In this document: piece by piece, positions 34,385 through 42,299 of the stretch | Numbering within the stretch: the stretch's first letter is position 1 | Layout of the letters: every line of letters begins with the position of its first letter | Assembly: GCA_003213155.1 (NCBI GenBank) | Contig: QCNQ01000003.1 | Span: 31,856 to 95,855, forward strand | Direction of reading: 5' to 3' | Length of the DNA: 64,000 nt | Origin: Pelagibacteraceae bacterium AG-426-G02 | GTDB lineage: Bacteria; Pseudomonadota; Alphaproteobacteria; Pelagibacterales; Pelagibacteraceae | The notes under the pieces: generated by a model | Databases searched by the model: none | The model's input: the letters and a program-made list of their open reading frames with translations, nothing else | Told to the model about the DNA's origin: nothing | Program-made: the position numbers and the translations under genes

Positions 34385-35503
34385 ATGAATAAAGAATTAA
34401 ATTCAATAGGATTAAACAAGAAACCATCAGACACAAAAGTAGTTGTTGCAATGTCTGGAGGTGTAGATTCATCTACTGTTGCAGGTATGATGAAAAAAGA
34501 AGGATATGACGTAATTGGTATTACTTTAAAACTTTATGACGATGCAAAGCAGGTCGCGGAGTCAAAGCAATGTTGTTCTGGTCAAGATATCATGGATGCA
34601 AAAAGAGTTGCTCAAAAATTAGATATAGAACATAAAATTTTATATTATCAAAATAAATTTAAGCAAGGAGTGATAGATAATTTTGTTGATAGCTACTTAA
34701 AAGGTGAAACTCCAATACCTTGTGTTCAATGTAATCAAACAGTAAAATTTAAGGATTTATTTGAAGTTTCTAAAGATTTAAATGCTGATGCTTTAATCAC
34801 TGGGCATTATGTGAAAAGTGTTACTTCAAATAATTATACAAATATGTACAGAGCTATCGACGAAAATAGAGATCAAAGTTATTTTCTTTTCAATACTACT
34901 AGAGAACAACTTGATTATTTAAGATTTCCATTAGGCGGTCTCCATAAAAGTGAAACACGTGAAATTGCCAAAAAACTAGACCTTAATGTTGCTGATAAAC
35001 CAGACAGCCAGGATATATGTTTTGTACCTGGTGGAGATTATGCATCAGTAATTCAAAAATTCAGACCAGACTCATTTAAAAAAGGAAACATAAAAGATCT
35101 TAAAGGTAATGTAATTGGTGTTCACGATGGAATTATAAATTTTACTATTGGTCAAAGAAAAGGAATAAAAGTTTCTGACAAAGAAGCTTTATACGTTATT
35201 AAAATTAATTCTGAAAAAAATGAAATAATTGTTGGACCAAAAGAATATTTAGGAAAGAAAGATATTTTATTAAAAAATGTTAATTTATTAGCAAATGAAC
35301 AAGAATTTAAATCTAGCATTTTTGTAAAAGTTAGATCTACTGGTAAGTTGCTTAAAGCAAACGTTAACCTAAGTGATCAAAATGGTGCGAATGTAAACCT
35401 TGAAAGCCCTGAAGATGGAATATCACCAGGCCAGGCATGTGTTTTCTACAATAAAGATGCTTTAGGTTATAAAGTATTAGGAGGTGGCTGGATAAAGGAA
35501 TAA
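34385..35503 (+). CDS. mnmA: tRNA-specific 2-thiouridylase
   Basis: Thiolates U34 of tRNA-Lys, -Glu and -Gln wobble positions with ATP and sulfur from a persulfide relay. PP-loop [16 protein letters not shown] at residue 22, first catalytic Cys in [11 protein letters not shown] around 117, second in [15 protein letters not shown] around 214, with VGPKEYLG and PGQACVFYN in the C-terminal domain. 372 aa is standard. Divergent from the DUF3553-cysQ operon with 41 nt between starts. Confidence 0.95.
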   Translation: MNKELNSIGLNKKPSDTKVVVAMSGGVDSSTVAGMMKKEGYDVIGITLKLYDDAKQVAESKQCCSGQDIMDAKRVAQKLDIEHKILYYQNKFKQGVIDNFVDSYLKGETPIPCVQCNQTVKFKDLFEVSKDLNADALITGHYVKSVTSNNYTNMYRAIDENRDQSYFLFNTTREQLDYLRFPLGGLHKSETREIAKKLDLNVADKPDSQDICFVPGGDYASVIQKFRPDSFKKGNIKDLKGNVIGVHDGIINFTIGQRKGIKVSDKEALYVIKINSEKNEIIVGPKEYLGKKDILLKNVNLLANEQEFKSSIFVKVRSTGKLLKANVNLSDQNGANVNLESPEDGISPGQACVFYNKDALGYKVLGGGWIKE

Positions 35504-35504
35504 G

Positions 35505-35588
35505 CTATTTTTTCTTATTTTTTTTTCTAGCTCTTCTTTTTTTCGACCCCATTTTTCTTCGGCCTCTATGTTTCTTTGGGTAACTCAT
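35505..35588 (-). CDS. 27-aa very basic miniprotein
   Basis: A short minus-strand frame not in the track: MSYPKKHRGRRKMGSKKRRARKKNKKK, over half Lys or Arg. Its stop is one base past the convergent mnmA stop. Such composition resembles small ribosome-associated basic proteins, but no family is recognised and coding status is uncertain. The absence of a clear Shine-Dalgarno argues for caution. Confidence 0.4.
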   Translation of the reverse strand: MSYPKKHRGRRKMGSKKRRARKKNKKK

Positions 35589-35661
35589 TAAATCCTTTTC
35601 ATTAATTTATTGAATTTTTGATATGGATATAGCATTGTCCTTTAATCATATCAATTTTTTT

Positions 35662-36837
35662 ATGGGTAAATCTTTTAAAACATTTTTAAAACACACTGCA
35701 AAAGATTTTCATAACCAATCAGTAAATCCACCAGTGGTTAGAGCATCGACAATTATTTTTAAGTCTATGCAACATATAAGAAAAACTCAAAAAAAAGCTC
35801 TACGAAATCCAATAGGTGGACATTTTGATTATGGCAGACAAGGGACCTCTACTACTTATATATTACAAAAAATTTTAACAAAACTTGAGGAAAGTTATCA
35901 TGTTTTTACGACACCAACAGGTTTTGGCTCCGTTTTTTTAGCAATATTCAGCGTTGTTAGACCTGGAGATGAAATGTTAGTTGCAGATCCAGTTTACAGC
36001 CCTACACGAATTTTAACTGAAGATTATCTAAAAGATTTTAATATAAAGACAGTTTTTTATAATCCGCATAACCTCAATACATTAAAAAACAATATTACAA
36101 AGAAAACAAAATTGATTTTTGTAGAGAATCCTGGGAGCAATACATTTGATTTTCAAGACTTGGGTAAAATTATTTCGATTGCAAAAAAGTATAAGCTATA
36201 TACTGCAATTGATAATACTTGGGGTACTCCTTATTACTTAAAACCAATTAAACTTGGTTTTGATATGTCAATTGTCTCTGCAACTAAATATTATTCTGGA
36301 CATTCAGATGTTATGGGTGGGAGTTTGGCAGTAAATAAAAGAGTATTTTCTAAAGTTAAAGCAGCAGAAAAAATTACAGGTCTTAGATTAGGACCTGATG
36401 ATGCTTATTTAATAACTAGGGGATTAAGAACGTTAGACGTGAGATTAGACAGACATAGAGAAAATGCTAAAAAAGTTGCAGCATTTTTATCAAAAAATAA
36501 AAGAATTAAATTATTATATCCTTTCAAAAAAAATTCACAAAATTTTAGAATGTGGAAAAAATATTATTCTGGAGCGTCAGGTCTAATGGGATTAAAGATA
36601 AAAGCTAAGAATATTAATTCTGTTCGAAAGTTTGTTAATTCATTAAAATTGTTTGGCTATGGCTATAGTTGGGGTGGATTTGAGAGTTTAGCGCTTCATC
36701 AAGAATTTAGAGAAACCGGTAAAAGAAAATATATGAACTTACCAAAAGATGAACATTTAGTAAGATTACATATAGGTCTTGAAGATCCTAATGATTTGAT
36801 TGCTGATATCAAACAAGCTTTAAGACATTTAAGATGA
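35662..36837 (+). CDS. metC: Cystathionine beta-lyase-type PLP enzyme
   Basis: PLP-dependent trans-sulfuration enzyme (Cys/Met metabolism family), cleaving cystathionine to homocysteine, pyruvate and ammonia. PLP-Lys motif IVSATKYYSGHSDVMGG around residue 215, substrate/PLP segments FDYGRQGTSTTYILQ and IDNTWGTPY are present. The track begins at 35623, but family members begin near MGKSFKTFLKHTAKDFHNQ, so ATG 35662 (391 aa) is preferred. The MFS gene overlaps its 3' end (ATGA). The C-terminal GLEDPNDLIADIKQAL is typical. Confidence 0.88.
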   Translation: MGKSFKTFLKHTAKDFHNQSVNPPVVRASTIIFKSMQHIRKTQKKALRNPIGGHFDYGRQGTSTTYILQKILTKLEESYHVFTTPTGFGSVFLAIFSVVRPGDEMLVADPVYSPTRILTEDYLKDFNIKTVFYNPHNLNTLKNNITKKTKLIFVENPGSNTFDFQDLGKIISIAKKYKLYTAIDNTWGTPYYLKPIKLGFDMSIVSATKYYSGHSDVMGGSLAVNKRVFSKVKAAEKITGLRLGPDDAYLITRGLRTLDVRLDRHRENAKKVAAFLSKNKRIKLLYPFKKNSQNFRMWKKYYSGASGLMGLKIKAKNINSVRKFVNSLKLFGYGYSWGGFESLALHQEFRETGKRKYMNLPKDEHLVRLHIGLEDPNDLIADIKQALRHLR

Positions 36838-38054
36838 GTTCTGAAAAATTTTTTCGTTCAAAAACAGCGATAGTAACTTTATTTTCTGCATGCTTTGTTG
36901 TTTTGATTTCTTTGGGTGTCAGACAAACATTTGGTTTGTTCTTTATGGACTTCAACGAGAGTTTAAAGATAAGTAACACCGCATTTGGTTTTGCTATTGG
37001 GATGCAGATGTTGATGTGGGGTATAACAGGTCCTATCTTCGGAGCTATAGCAGATAAATACGGAGGACATATAGCTATAATTGGAGCATTTATTTTTTAT
37101 ACTTTAGGCGTTTATTTTTTATACACGGGTCCAAATACTGGAATATTTTTTCAAATCCATATGGGTTTATTAATCGGAATAGGTCTTGGTGGAACAGCAA
37201 TAAGTATTCCTATGTCAGTTGTAGGAAAACATTTTCCATTATCTACAAGAACGATTGCAATGAGTTTTGTTACTGCTGTTGGATCATTTGGTTACTTTCT
37301 TTCACCAATTTTTACTAATTTTTCTCTCACAGAGTTTGGTTGGAACTACACATTATTTGTTTTTTGCTTATTTTTGTTATCTGGTTTAGTTGCAGCATAT
37401 TTTGTCAGATCTCCATCTAAAACGGAAAGTATCGAAAAAACTTCAGATCAATCTTTTAAGGAAGCTCTCTCAGAAGCTTTTAAAACTAAAAGTTATATTT
37501 TACTTGTATCAGGGTTTTTTGTATGCGGTTTTCATATAACTTTGGTTGGAACGCATGTACCTAAATATGTAATAGATAGAGGACTTGAGGATTGGACTGC
37601 AGCAGCAATTTTATCTTTGATCGGTTTATTTAATATTTTTGGTTCACTATTAAGTGGCTACCTCTCTGCAAAAATGAGTAAGAAAATTATCCTTAGTGCA
37701 ATTTATTTTTTAAGAGGTGTTTCTATAATTTTTTTTATATTTATGCCCGCAAGTAATATTAATGCGTTTTTATTTGGTGCAAGTTTTGGTTTTTTATGGC
37801 TATCAACAGTGCCTGCAACAAGTGGAATTGTAGCTCACCTGTTTGGGACAAAGTATTTAGGTCTTCTGTATGGAATTGTTTTTTTAAGTCACCAAGTTGG
37901 ATCTTTTTTTGGCGCTTATCTAGGGGGTTTATTTTATGATCTATATGGGTCATATGATTATGCGTGGTATTTAGCAATTGCATTGTCAGTTTTTGCAGCA
38001 ATAATTCATCTGCCAATTAGAGAAGAACCAGTTTTAAGACTAAAAACAGAATAA
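36834..38054 (+). CDS. MFS transporter
   Basis: Major facilitator superfamily carrier, 406 aa and 12 helices. The start resembles oxalate:formate antiporter and monocarboxylate types (VRQTFGLFFMDFNESL), with the A-motif GAIADKYGGHIAI in the loop between helices 2 and 3. The start codon overlaps the MetC-like gene stop (ATGA), implying joint translation; a sulfur amino acid or organic anion may be the substrate. Substrate unknown. Confidence 0.87.
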   Translation: MSSEKFFRSKTAIVTLFSACFVVLISLGVRQTFGLFFMDFNESLKISNTAFGFAIGMQMLMWGITGPIFGAIADKYGGHIAIIGAFIFYTLGVYFLYTGPNTGIFFQIHMGLLIGIGLGGTAISIPMSVVGKHFPLSTRTIAMSFVTAVGSFGYFLSPIFTNFSLTEFGWNYTLFVFCLFLLSGLVAAYFVRSPSKTESIEKTSDQSFKEALSEAFKTKSYILLVSGFFVCGFHITLVGTHVPKYVIDRGLEDWTAAAILSLIGLFNIFGSLLSGYLSAKMSKKIILSAIYFLRGVSIIFFIFMPASNINAFLFGASFGFLWLSTVPATSGIVAHLFGTKYLGLLYGIVFLSHQVGSFFGAYLGGLFYDLYGSYDYAWYLAIALSVFAAIIHLPIREEPVLRLKTE

Positions 38055-38055
38055 T

Positions 38056-39207
38056 TTGAACAGATTAAATCAATTAACAGAGATACATCAGTCAGGAAAA
38101 CCCTACATTATTTATAAATCTAAAAAAGGATTTAATCTTTATACTAATTTTTCAAAAAAAATTATTTTAAATAATAAAAATATTAAAAGTTTTTTAACTA
38201 AAAAAAATAAAAAGAAATCAAAAGATACCGACCTTTTTATTGGTTTCTTTGGATATGAGTTATTGAATAATCTGATTGATGTTAAAATCCCAAAACAAAA
38301 GAATTTAAATTTTCCCAAAGGTATTTTCTATAAACCAGAAAAAAAAATCAAACTAAACAACAAGTTAAATTATGATTTTGAAAATTTTAAATCAGGTAAT
38401 TTTAAAATAAATATTAATAGAAAAAATTATACAAAAATATTCAATAAATTTAAAAAAAAAATAAAAAGTGGGGAAACATATCAAATTAAAATTTGCACTA
38501 AATATAAAACAAAGTCAAAAATTAATCCGTTAGATTTTTTTTCGAGGTTATCCAATACTAACCTAGCTCCTGAGGCTTTTATGGTTAAAGATCATAATTA
38601 TTCAATAATTAGCTGTTCCCCAGAAACTTTAATTACAAAAAAGGGGAGTGATATATCTACAAAACCAATAGCTGGAACTGTAAAAAAAACGAAACATTTA
38701 AATAAATTGAAGGCATTAAATTATTTTAGAAAAAATTTAAAAGAAACCAAAGAGCACAATATGATTGTTGATATGGAAAGAAATGATTTATCAAGAATTT
38801 GCAAAGTGGGCACTGTAAAATTATCTAAACAAAAAATCGTAGAGGAATATAAAGACCTTTTTCATTATGTCAGCCTCATCAAGGGTAAATTAAAAAAAAA
38901 TATAAATAATTTTGAAATCATTAAAGCAATGATGCCTGGTGGTTCAGTTATTGGGTGTCCAAAGATAAACACACTTAATCTTTTAAATAATCAGGAAAAA
39001 GAAAACAGGAATATTTATACAGGTAGTTTTGGCTACATAAAATTCAATGGTGATATGAGATTTAACATAATTATACGTTCAATTTTAAATTTTAAAAATA
39101 TATCTGAAATTTCAGTTGCTTCAGGTGTTGTGGTCGATAGTAATGCCAATCATGAGTTTAATGAAAATTTTCTTAAAGCTAAAGCGTTAATAGATTTATT
39201 TAAATGA
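38056..39207 (+). CDS. pabB: Chorismate-binding enzyme, aminodeoxychorismate synthase component I-like
   Basis: Chorismate-utilising enzyme that, with the amidotransferase downstream, makes 4-amino-4-deoxychorismate for folate. The catalytic core begins after ~125 residues; SGETYQIKICTKYKT, MERNDLSRICKVG, MMPGGSVIGCPKI and YTGSFGYIKFNGDMRFNI are family motifs. The PabB-specific Lys of PIKGT is Ala here (PIAGT), as in TrpE. 383 aa is short, with a reduced N-terminal domain. Start is TTG, two bases after the MFS stop; no near ATG exists. Assigned to Pab because the class IV aminotransferase follows. Confidence 0.8.
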   Translation: MNRLNQLTEIHQSGKPYIIYKSKKGFNLYTNFSKKIILNNKNIKSFLTKKNKKKSKDTDLFIGFFGYELLNNLIDVKIPKQKNLNFPKGIFYKPEKKIKLNNKLNYDFENFKSGNFKININRKNYTKIFNKFKKKIKSGETYQIKICTKYKTKSKINPLDFFSRLSNTNLAPEAFMVKDHNYSIISCSPETLITKKGSDISTKPIAGTVKKTKHLNKLKALNYFRKNLKETKEHNMIVDMERNDLSRICKVGTVKLSKQKIVEEYKDLFHYVSLIKGKLKKNINNFEIIKAMMPGGSVIGCPKINTLNLLNNQEKENRNIYTGSFGYIKFNGDMRFNIIIRSILNFKNISEISVASGVVVDSNANHEFNENFLKAKALIDLFK

Positions 39208-39761
39208 TTTATGTAATTGATCATAACGACTCCTTTACTCATAATGTAGTTCATCAATTTGCTTTGTTTGATAAAGTTGAGTGCGATAACTATGATAAAA
39301 TTAATGAAAATAAAATTAAGCAAGCATCTACAATAATTTTTTCACCTGGACCAGGTAATCCAAAAAATTATCCAATCACCTCAAAAATTTATAAAAAATA
39401 TAAAGGTAAAAAGAAAATCATAGGGATTTGTCTAGGATTTCAACATATTTTATTTTGTGAAGGCGCAAAAATTGTTGAACAAAAAAAAATTTATCATGGA
39501 TTTCAATCAAATATAAAAGTAATCACTAATAAATCTTTATTCAAAAAAGAAAAAATATTTAAAGTTGGTAGGTATCATTCTTTAAAATTAAAAGAGCCTT
39601 TCAAATCTAATAATTTTGAGATAACTATGAGATGTTTAAATTCAAAAGTTGCAATGGCATTTGAAAATCAAAAGGAAAAAATTTATGGATTTCAATTTCA
39701 CCCAGAATCTTTTTTAACTATCAATGGTAACCTACTTATTAAAAAAATCTTATCAGCTTAA
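39204..39761 (+). CDS. pabA: Glutamine amidotransferase, aminodeoxychorismate synthase component II
   Basis: Class I glutamine amidotransferase giving ammonia to PabB. The nucleophile lies in IGICLGFQHIL near residue 78, SPGPGNPKN precedes it, and the His-Glu pair is in YGFQFHPESFL near the end. 185 aa is usual. ATGA overlap with pabB. Its 3' end also hosts the probable start codon of pabC (39724). TrpG identity is possible because the two are alike, but position favours PabA. Confidence 0.87.
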   Translation: MIYVIDHNDSFTHNVVHQFALFDKVECDNYDKINENKIKQASTIIFSPGPGNPKNYPITSKIYKKYKGKKKIIGICLGFQHILFCEGAKIVEQKKIYHGFQSNIKVITNKSLFKKEKIFKVGRYHSLKLKEPFKSNNFEITMRCLNSKVAMAFENQKEKIYGFQFHPESFLTINGNLLIKKILSA

Positions 39762-39793
39762 AGACTTAAAACAGATAGAATTCCAAGATCTTT

Positions 39794-39800
39794 GGGGGGG
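39794..39800 (+). other. Seven-G run breaking the pabC reading frame
   Basis: A run of GGGGGGG in a roughly 30% GC genome. Upstream frame ATG 39724 encodes MVTYLLKKSYQLKDLKQIEF... and enters the run. The conserved GDHGIFTTM lies in the frame of the downstream ORF (39821), one base away. Removing one G joins the two into a full PabC start. Confidence 0.75.
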
Positions 39801-39820
39801 ATCATGGAATTTTTACAACG

Positions 39821-40498
39821 ATGTGGATTTTTGGCAAACCAGCAAAAATCTTATTTTTTGATAATCATTTAAAAAACTTAATTTTATCATTAAAAAAATA
39901 TCAAATTAAAAAGAAATCATTAAGGTCGGATATTTTACAAATAATAAATAAAAATCTATCCAAAAAGAGGAAATATAATCACCTATTGAGAATTGCTATA
40001 AATAAAAAAGTTATTTCAATATCTTTAAGGAAAAGAGTTAAACCAAAATTAAATTTTAATTTGAAGTTAGTAAAATTAAAAAGAGAAAAACCAGAGTTTA
40101 AAAATCTTAAATACAAAAAGATCTTATCTTATTTATCTAAAATGGATAACTCCCAATCAGATATTGCATTGGTATCTAATAAGAAATTATTAGAAACTGG
40201 AACCTCAAATTTATTATTTGTTAAAAATCAAAAATTTTTTACTCCCAAAAAGGATTATTATGAGGGAAATACTTATAAATTTTTCAAAACAAAAATAACA
40301 AAGATTTTTAAGAAAGATATTTTGCTTAAAGAGATAAAAAATTACGATGAAATTTTATTGATAGGATCTGGAAAAGGGGTTGCTTCAGTTAGAACTATAA
40401 ATGAGCTTAAATGGAAAAGAAAAAACCTAAAAAAATTTAAGTTTTTATCAAAACAATATGATGCAGTCATAAATAAATGCAATTCTTATAGATTTTAA
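39821..40498 (+). CDS. pabC: Aminodeoxychorismate lyase-like protein, N-terminus frameshifted
   Basis: Class IV PLP aminotransferase fold; should release pyruvate from aminodeoxychorismate to give p-aminobenzoate. The PLP-Lys is in YKKILSYLSKMD near residue 107 and LLETGTSNLLFVKN carries the PLP-anchoring Glu. The annotated ATG (39821) leaves out the strictly conserved GDxGxFTTM motif, which is read in the same frame just upstream as GGDHGIFTT, with no canonical start codon before an in-frame stop at 39776. An ATG at 39724 in the +1-related frame supplies the expected N-terminus if one G of the seven-G run is lost. It is therefore a frameshifted gene, a programmed slip or a sequencing error. 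The gene ends 3 nt before the HIT gene. Confidence 0.72.
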   Translation: MWIFGKPAKILFFDNHLKNLILSLKKYQIKKKSLRSDILQIINKNLSKKRKYNHLLRIAINKKVISISLRKRVKPKLNFNLKLVKLKREKPEFKNLKYKKILSYLSKMDNSQSDIALVSNKKLLETGTSNLLFVKNQKFFTPKKDYYEGNTYKFFKTKITKIFKKDILLKEIKNYDEILLIGSGKGVASVRTINELKWKRKNLKKFKFLSKQYDAVINKCNSYRF

Positions 40499-40501
40499 TA
40501 G

Positions 40502-40900
40502 ATGAAAGATCCAAACAACCCTTGTTTATTTTGTGACGTTAAAAAAAGTGGATGCGCTCATGAAAATGATTTGGCATATGCAAGTTATGACTCTTATCCA
40601 GTTTCAGAACATCATTGTTTGATTATACCCAAAAGACACATAAAGGATTATTTTGACCTATCTAATGATGAATTGGTTGCATGTAATGATCTTATAAAAA
40701 TTGTTAAAAAAGAAATAATTAATAAAGATCCGTTAGTTAAAGGATTTAATCTAGGTACAAATATAGGAATTGTATCTGGTCAATCTATTTTACATTGTCA
40801 TTTTCATCTGATTCCCCGAAGAGAAGGAGATGTTGACAATCCTCAGGGTGGAGTACGATCAGTCATTCCAAACAAACAACATTATAAAAGAAATAATTAG
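40502..40900 (+). CDS. HIT family nucleotide hydrolase
   Basis: Histidine-triad protein of 132 aa hydrolysing or transferring nucleotidyl groups. The triad is in LHCHFHLIPRREGD around residue 100, with NPCLFCDVKKSGCAH (a possible zinc Cys set) at the N-terminus and HCLIIPKRHIKDYF. Homologues include AMP-lysine hydrolases and Ap4A hydrolases. Its own promoter lies upstream in the pab operon; the next gene, aprM, has a separate promoter. Confidence 0.9.
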   Translation: MKDPNNPCLFCDVKKSGCAHENDLAYASYDSYPVSEHHCLIIPKRHIKDYFDLSNDELVACNDLIKIVKKEIINKDPLVKGFNLGTNIGIVSGQSILHCHFHLIPRREGDVDNPQGGVRSVIPNKQHYKRNN

Positions 40901-40918
40901 CCTGTTATAAAAGACAAA

Positions 40919-40947
40919 TTGACCCCAGTTTGAGGTTGAACTATAAA
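40919..40947 (+). promoter_or_regulatory. Promoter of the aprM-aprB-aprA operon
   Basis: TTGACC (40919-40924) and TATAAA (40942-40947) with an exact 17-bp spacer match a housekeeping sigma-70 promoter. It stands 53 nt before the aprM start and after the HIT stop. Shine-Dalgarno AAAGGCGG follows. Confidence 0.7.
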
Positions 40948-41000
40948 TTCAACTAGATATAAAACTTTAATACTAATTCAAAATTTAACAAAAGGCGGAA

Positions 41001-41795
41001 ATGTTAAGTAACAATCCATTTTCAATTTTATCAGAAACGATTTCACCCTTTGCAATGCAATCTTTTATCATTGCAATGGTTTTGTTAATTGCAATTGGAA
41101 CTATTATTCAAATGATACATCATAAAAATTTGACTTATTTTTTTAACAACGCAAAAAAAGCAAAGCTGTCAGCAACAAAAAAATTAGGGGTTGGAGAAAA
41201 AGTTTCTGTCATTGCTAAAACAACAGTAGTTGATATTGGCACAACGTCTGAATTAGGGTTTGGTAAAAGAAGACTTGCTCATGTTCTAGGAATGTATGGC
41301 ACAATTTTATTTTGGGTGTCTTCAGCTATTTTAGTTTTTTGTTACACAGGTGCTGATAAACCAAGTTCTCAAACTTGGTCAATGATTTGGCATGCAGGAG
41401 CAATATTAACATGTTTAGGAGGATATTGGTTTTGGTTTTTTTTAAGAGTTGATGTTTCAGCAGAAGCCCATCCTTGGTATAGAATTATAAAAGCTGATTT
41501 ATTTGTTTTAGCATTACTTGCATGTTCAACTTTTGGGTTAGCTTGGTCATTCACACAATTTAATGGGCAAATAGGTTTGTCTTATTTATTTTTAATTTTA
41601 TTTGTTGCATCCAACTTAATTTTATTCGGTGGTGTTTATTGGTCGAAATTCGCTCACATGTTTTATAAACCTGGAGCAGCTATTCAAAAAAATTTAGCAG
41701 AGGCAGATGGATCTAGGGATAATTTACCTCCACCAGCTGATGCCCCAGAACAATTTGGCCTGGGTATAAAAAGAGAAGAGCCAAAACATTATTAA
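41001..41795 (+). CDS. aprM: AprM membrane anchor of adenylylsulfate reductase
   Basis: 264-aa integral membrane protein, first gene of the apr operon. Five or six hydrophobic segments, for example FIIAMVLLIAIGTIIQM and MYGTILFWVSSAILVFCY. AprM has been described as the membrane anchor and electron link to the quinone pool in SAR11-type and Chlorobi-like apr clusters, and this gene occupies that position. Histidines in the helices (MIWHAG) are candidate haem or quinone ligands. The identification leans on the cluster. Confidence 0.82.
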   Translation: MLSNNPFSILSETISPFAMQSFIIAMVLLIAIGTIIQMIHHKNLTYFFNNAKKAKLSATKKLGVGEKVSVIAKTTVVDIGTTSELGFGKRRLAHVLGMYGTILFWVSSAILVFCYTGADKPSSQTWSMIWHAGAILTCLGGYWFWFFLRVDVSAEAHPWYRIIKADLFVLALLACSTFGLAWSFTQFNGQIGLSYLFLILFVASNLILFGGVYWSKFAHMFYKPGAAIQKNLAEADGSRDNLPPPADAPEQFGLGIKREEPKHY

Positions 41796-41828
41796 TATGT
41801 TAATAGGAAAGGGAGAAAAATAAAAATT

Positions 41829-42299
41829 ATGTCAACTTTTGTATACATGACAAGATGCGATGGCTGTGGTCATTGCGTAGATATATGTCCTTCAGATATC
41901 ATGCACATTGACGAAAATATAAGAAGAGCAAAAAATATTGAACCAAACTTTTGTTGGGAATGTTATTCGTGTGTTAAAGCATGTCCTAATCATGCAATTG
42001 ATGTGAGAGGGTATGCTGATTTTGCTCCAATGGGTCACAGCGTCAGAGTTAGAAGAGAAGAAGAAAAAGGAACTATCTCTTGGAAAATTAAATTTAGAAA
42101 CGGAACAGAGAAAAACTTCGTTTCACCTATAACAACAAAACCTTGGGGAAAATTTATTCCTAAACTTGCTGAAGGTGATACTCCTAATCAAGGAGAAATT
42201 AATTCACAAAGATTATATAGTGAGCCAGAAGGATTAAATACCAATAAAGAATTACCATCGGTTCCAAAAGAGTCTTTTAAAAAAGGTGTTTATTATTAA
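41829..42299 (+). CDS. aprB: Adenylylsulfate reductase beta subunit
   Basis: Iron-sulfur subunit of the APS reductase, 156 aa. Two 4Fe-4S sets are visible: CDGCGHCVDICP near residue 10 and CWECYSCVKACP near residue 47. The C-terminal half wraps around AprA. Works in reverse here, oxidising sulfite and AMP to APS. The stop and the aprA start overlap (TAATG). Confidence 0.95.
   Translation: MSTFVYMTRCDGCGHCVDICPSDIMHIDENIRRAKNIEPNFCWECYSCVKACPNHAIDVRGYADFAPMGHSVRVRREEEKGTISWKIKFRNGTEKNFVSPITTKPWGKFIPKLAEGDTPNQGEINSQRLYSEPEGLNTNKELPSVPKESFKKGVYY

Noticed and set aside
35623-35661. Upstream ATG of the MetC-like gene
   Set aside because: The 13 extra residues MDIALSFNHINFF are not homologous to family N-termini.
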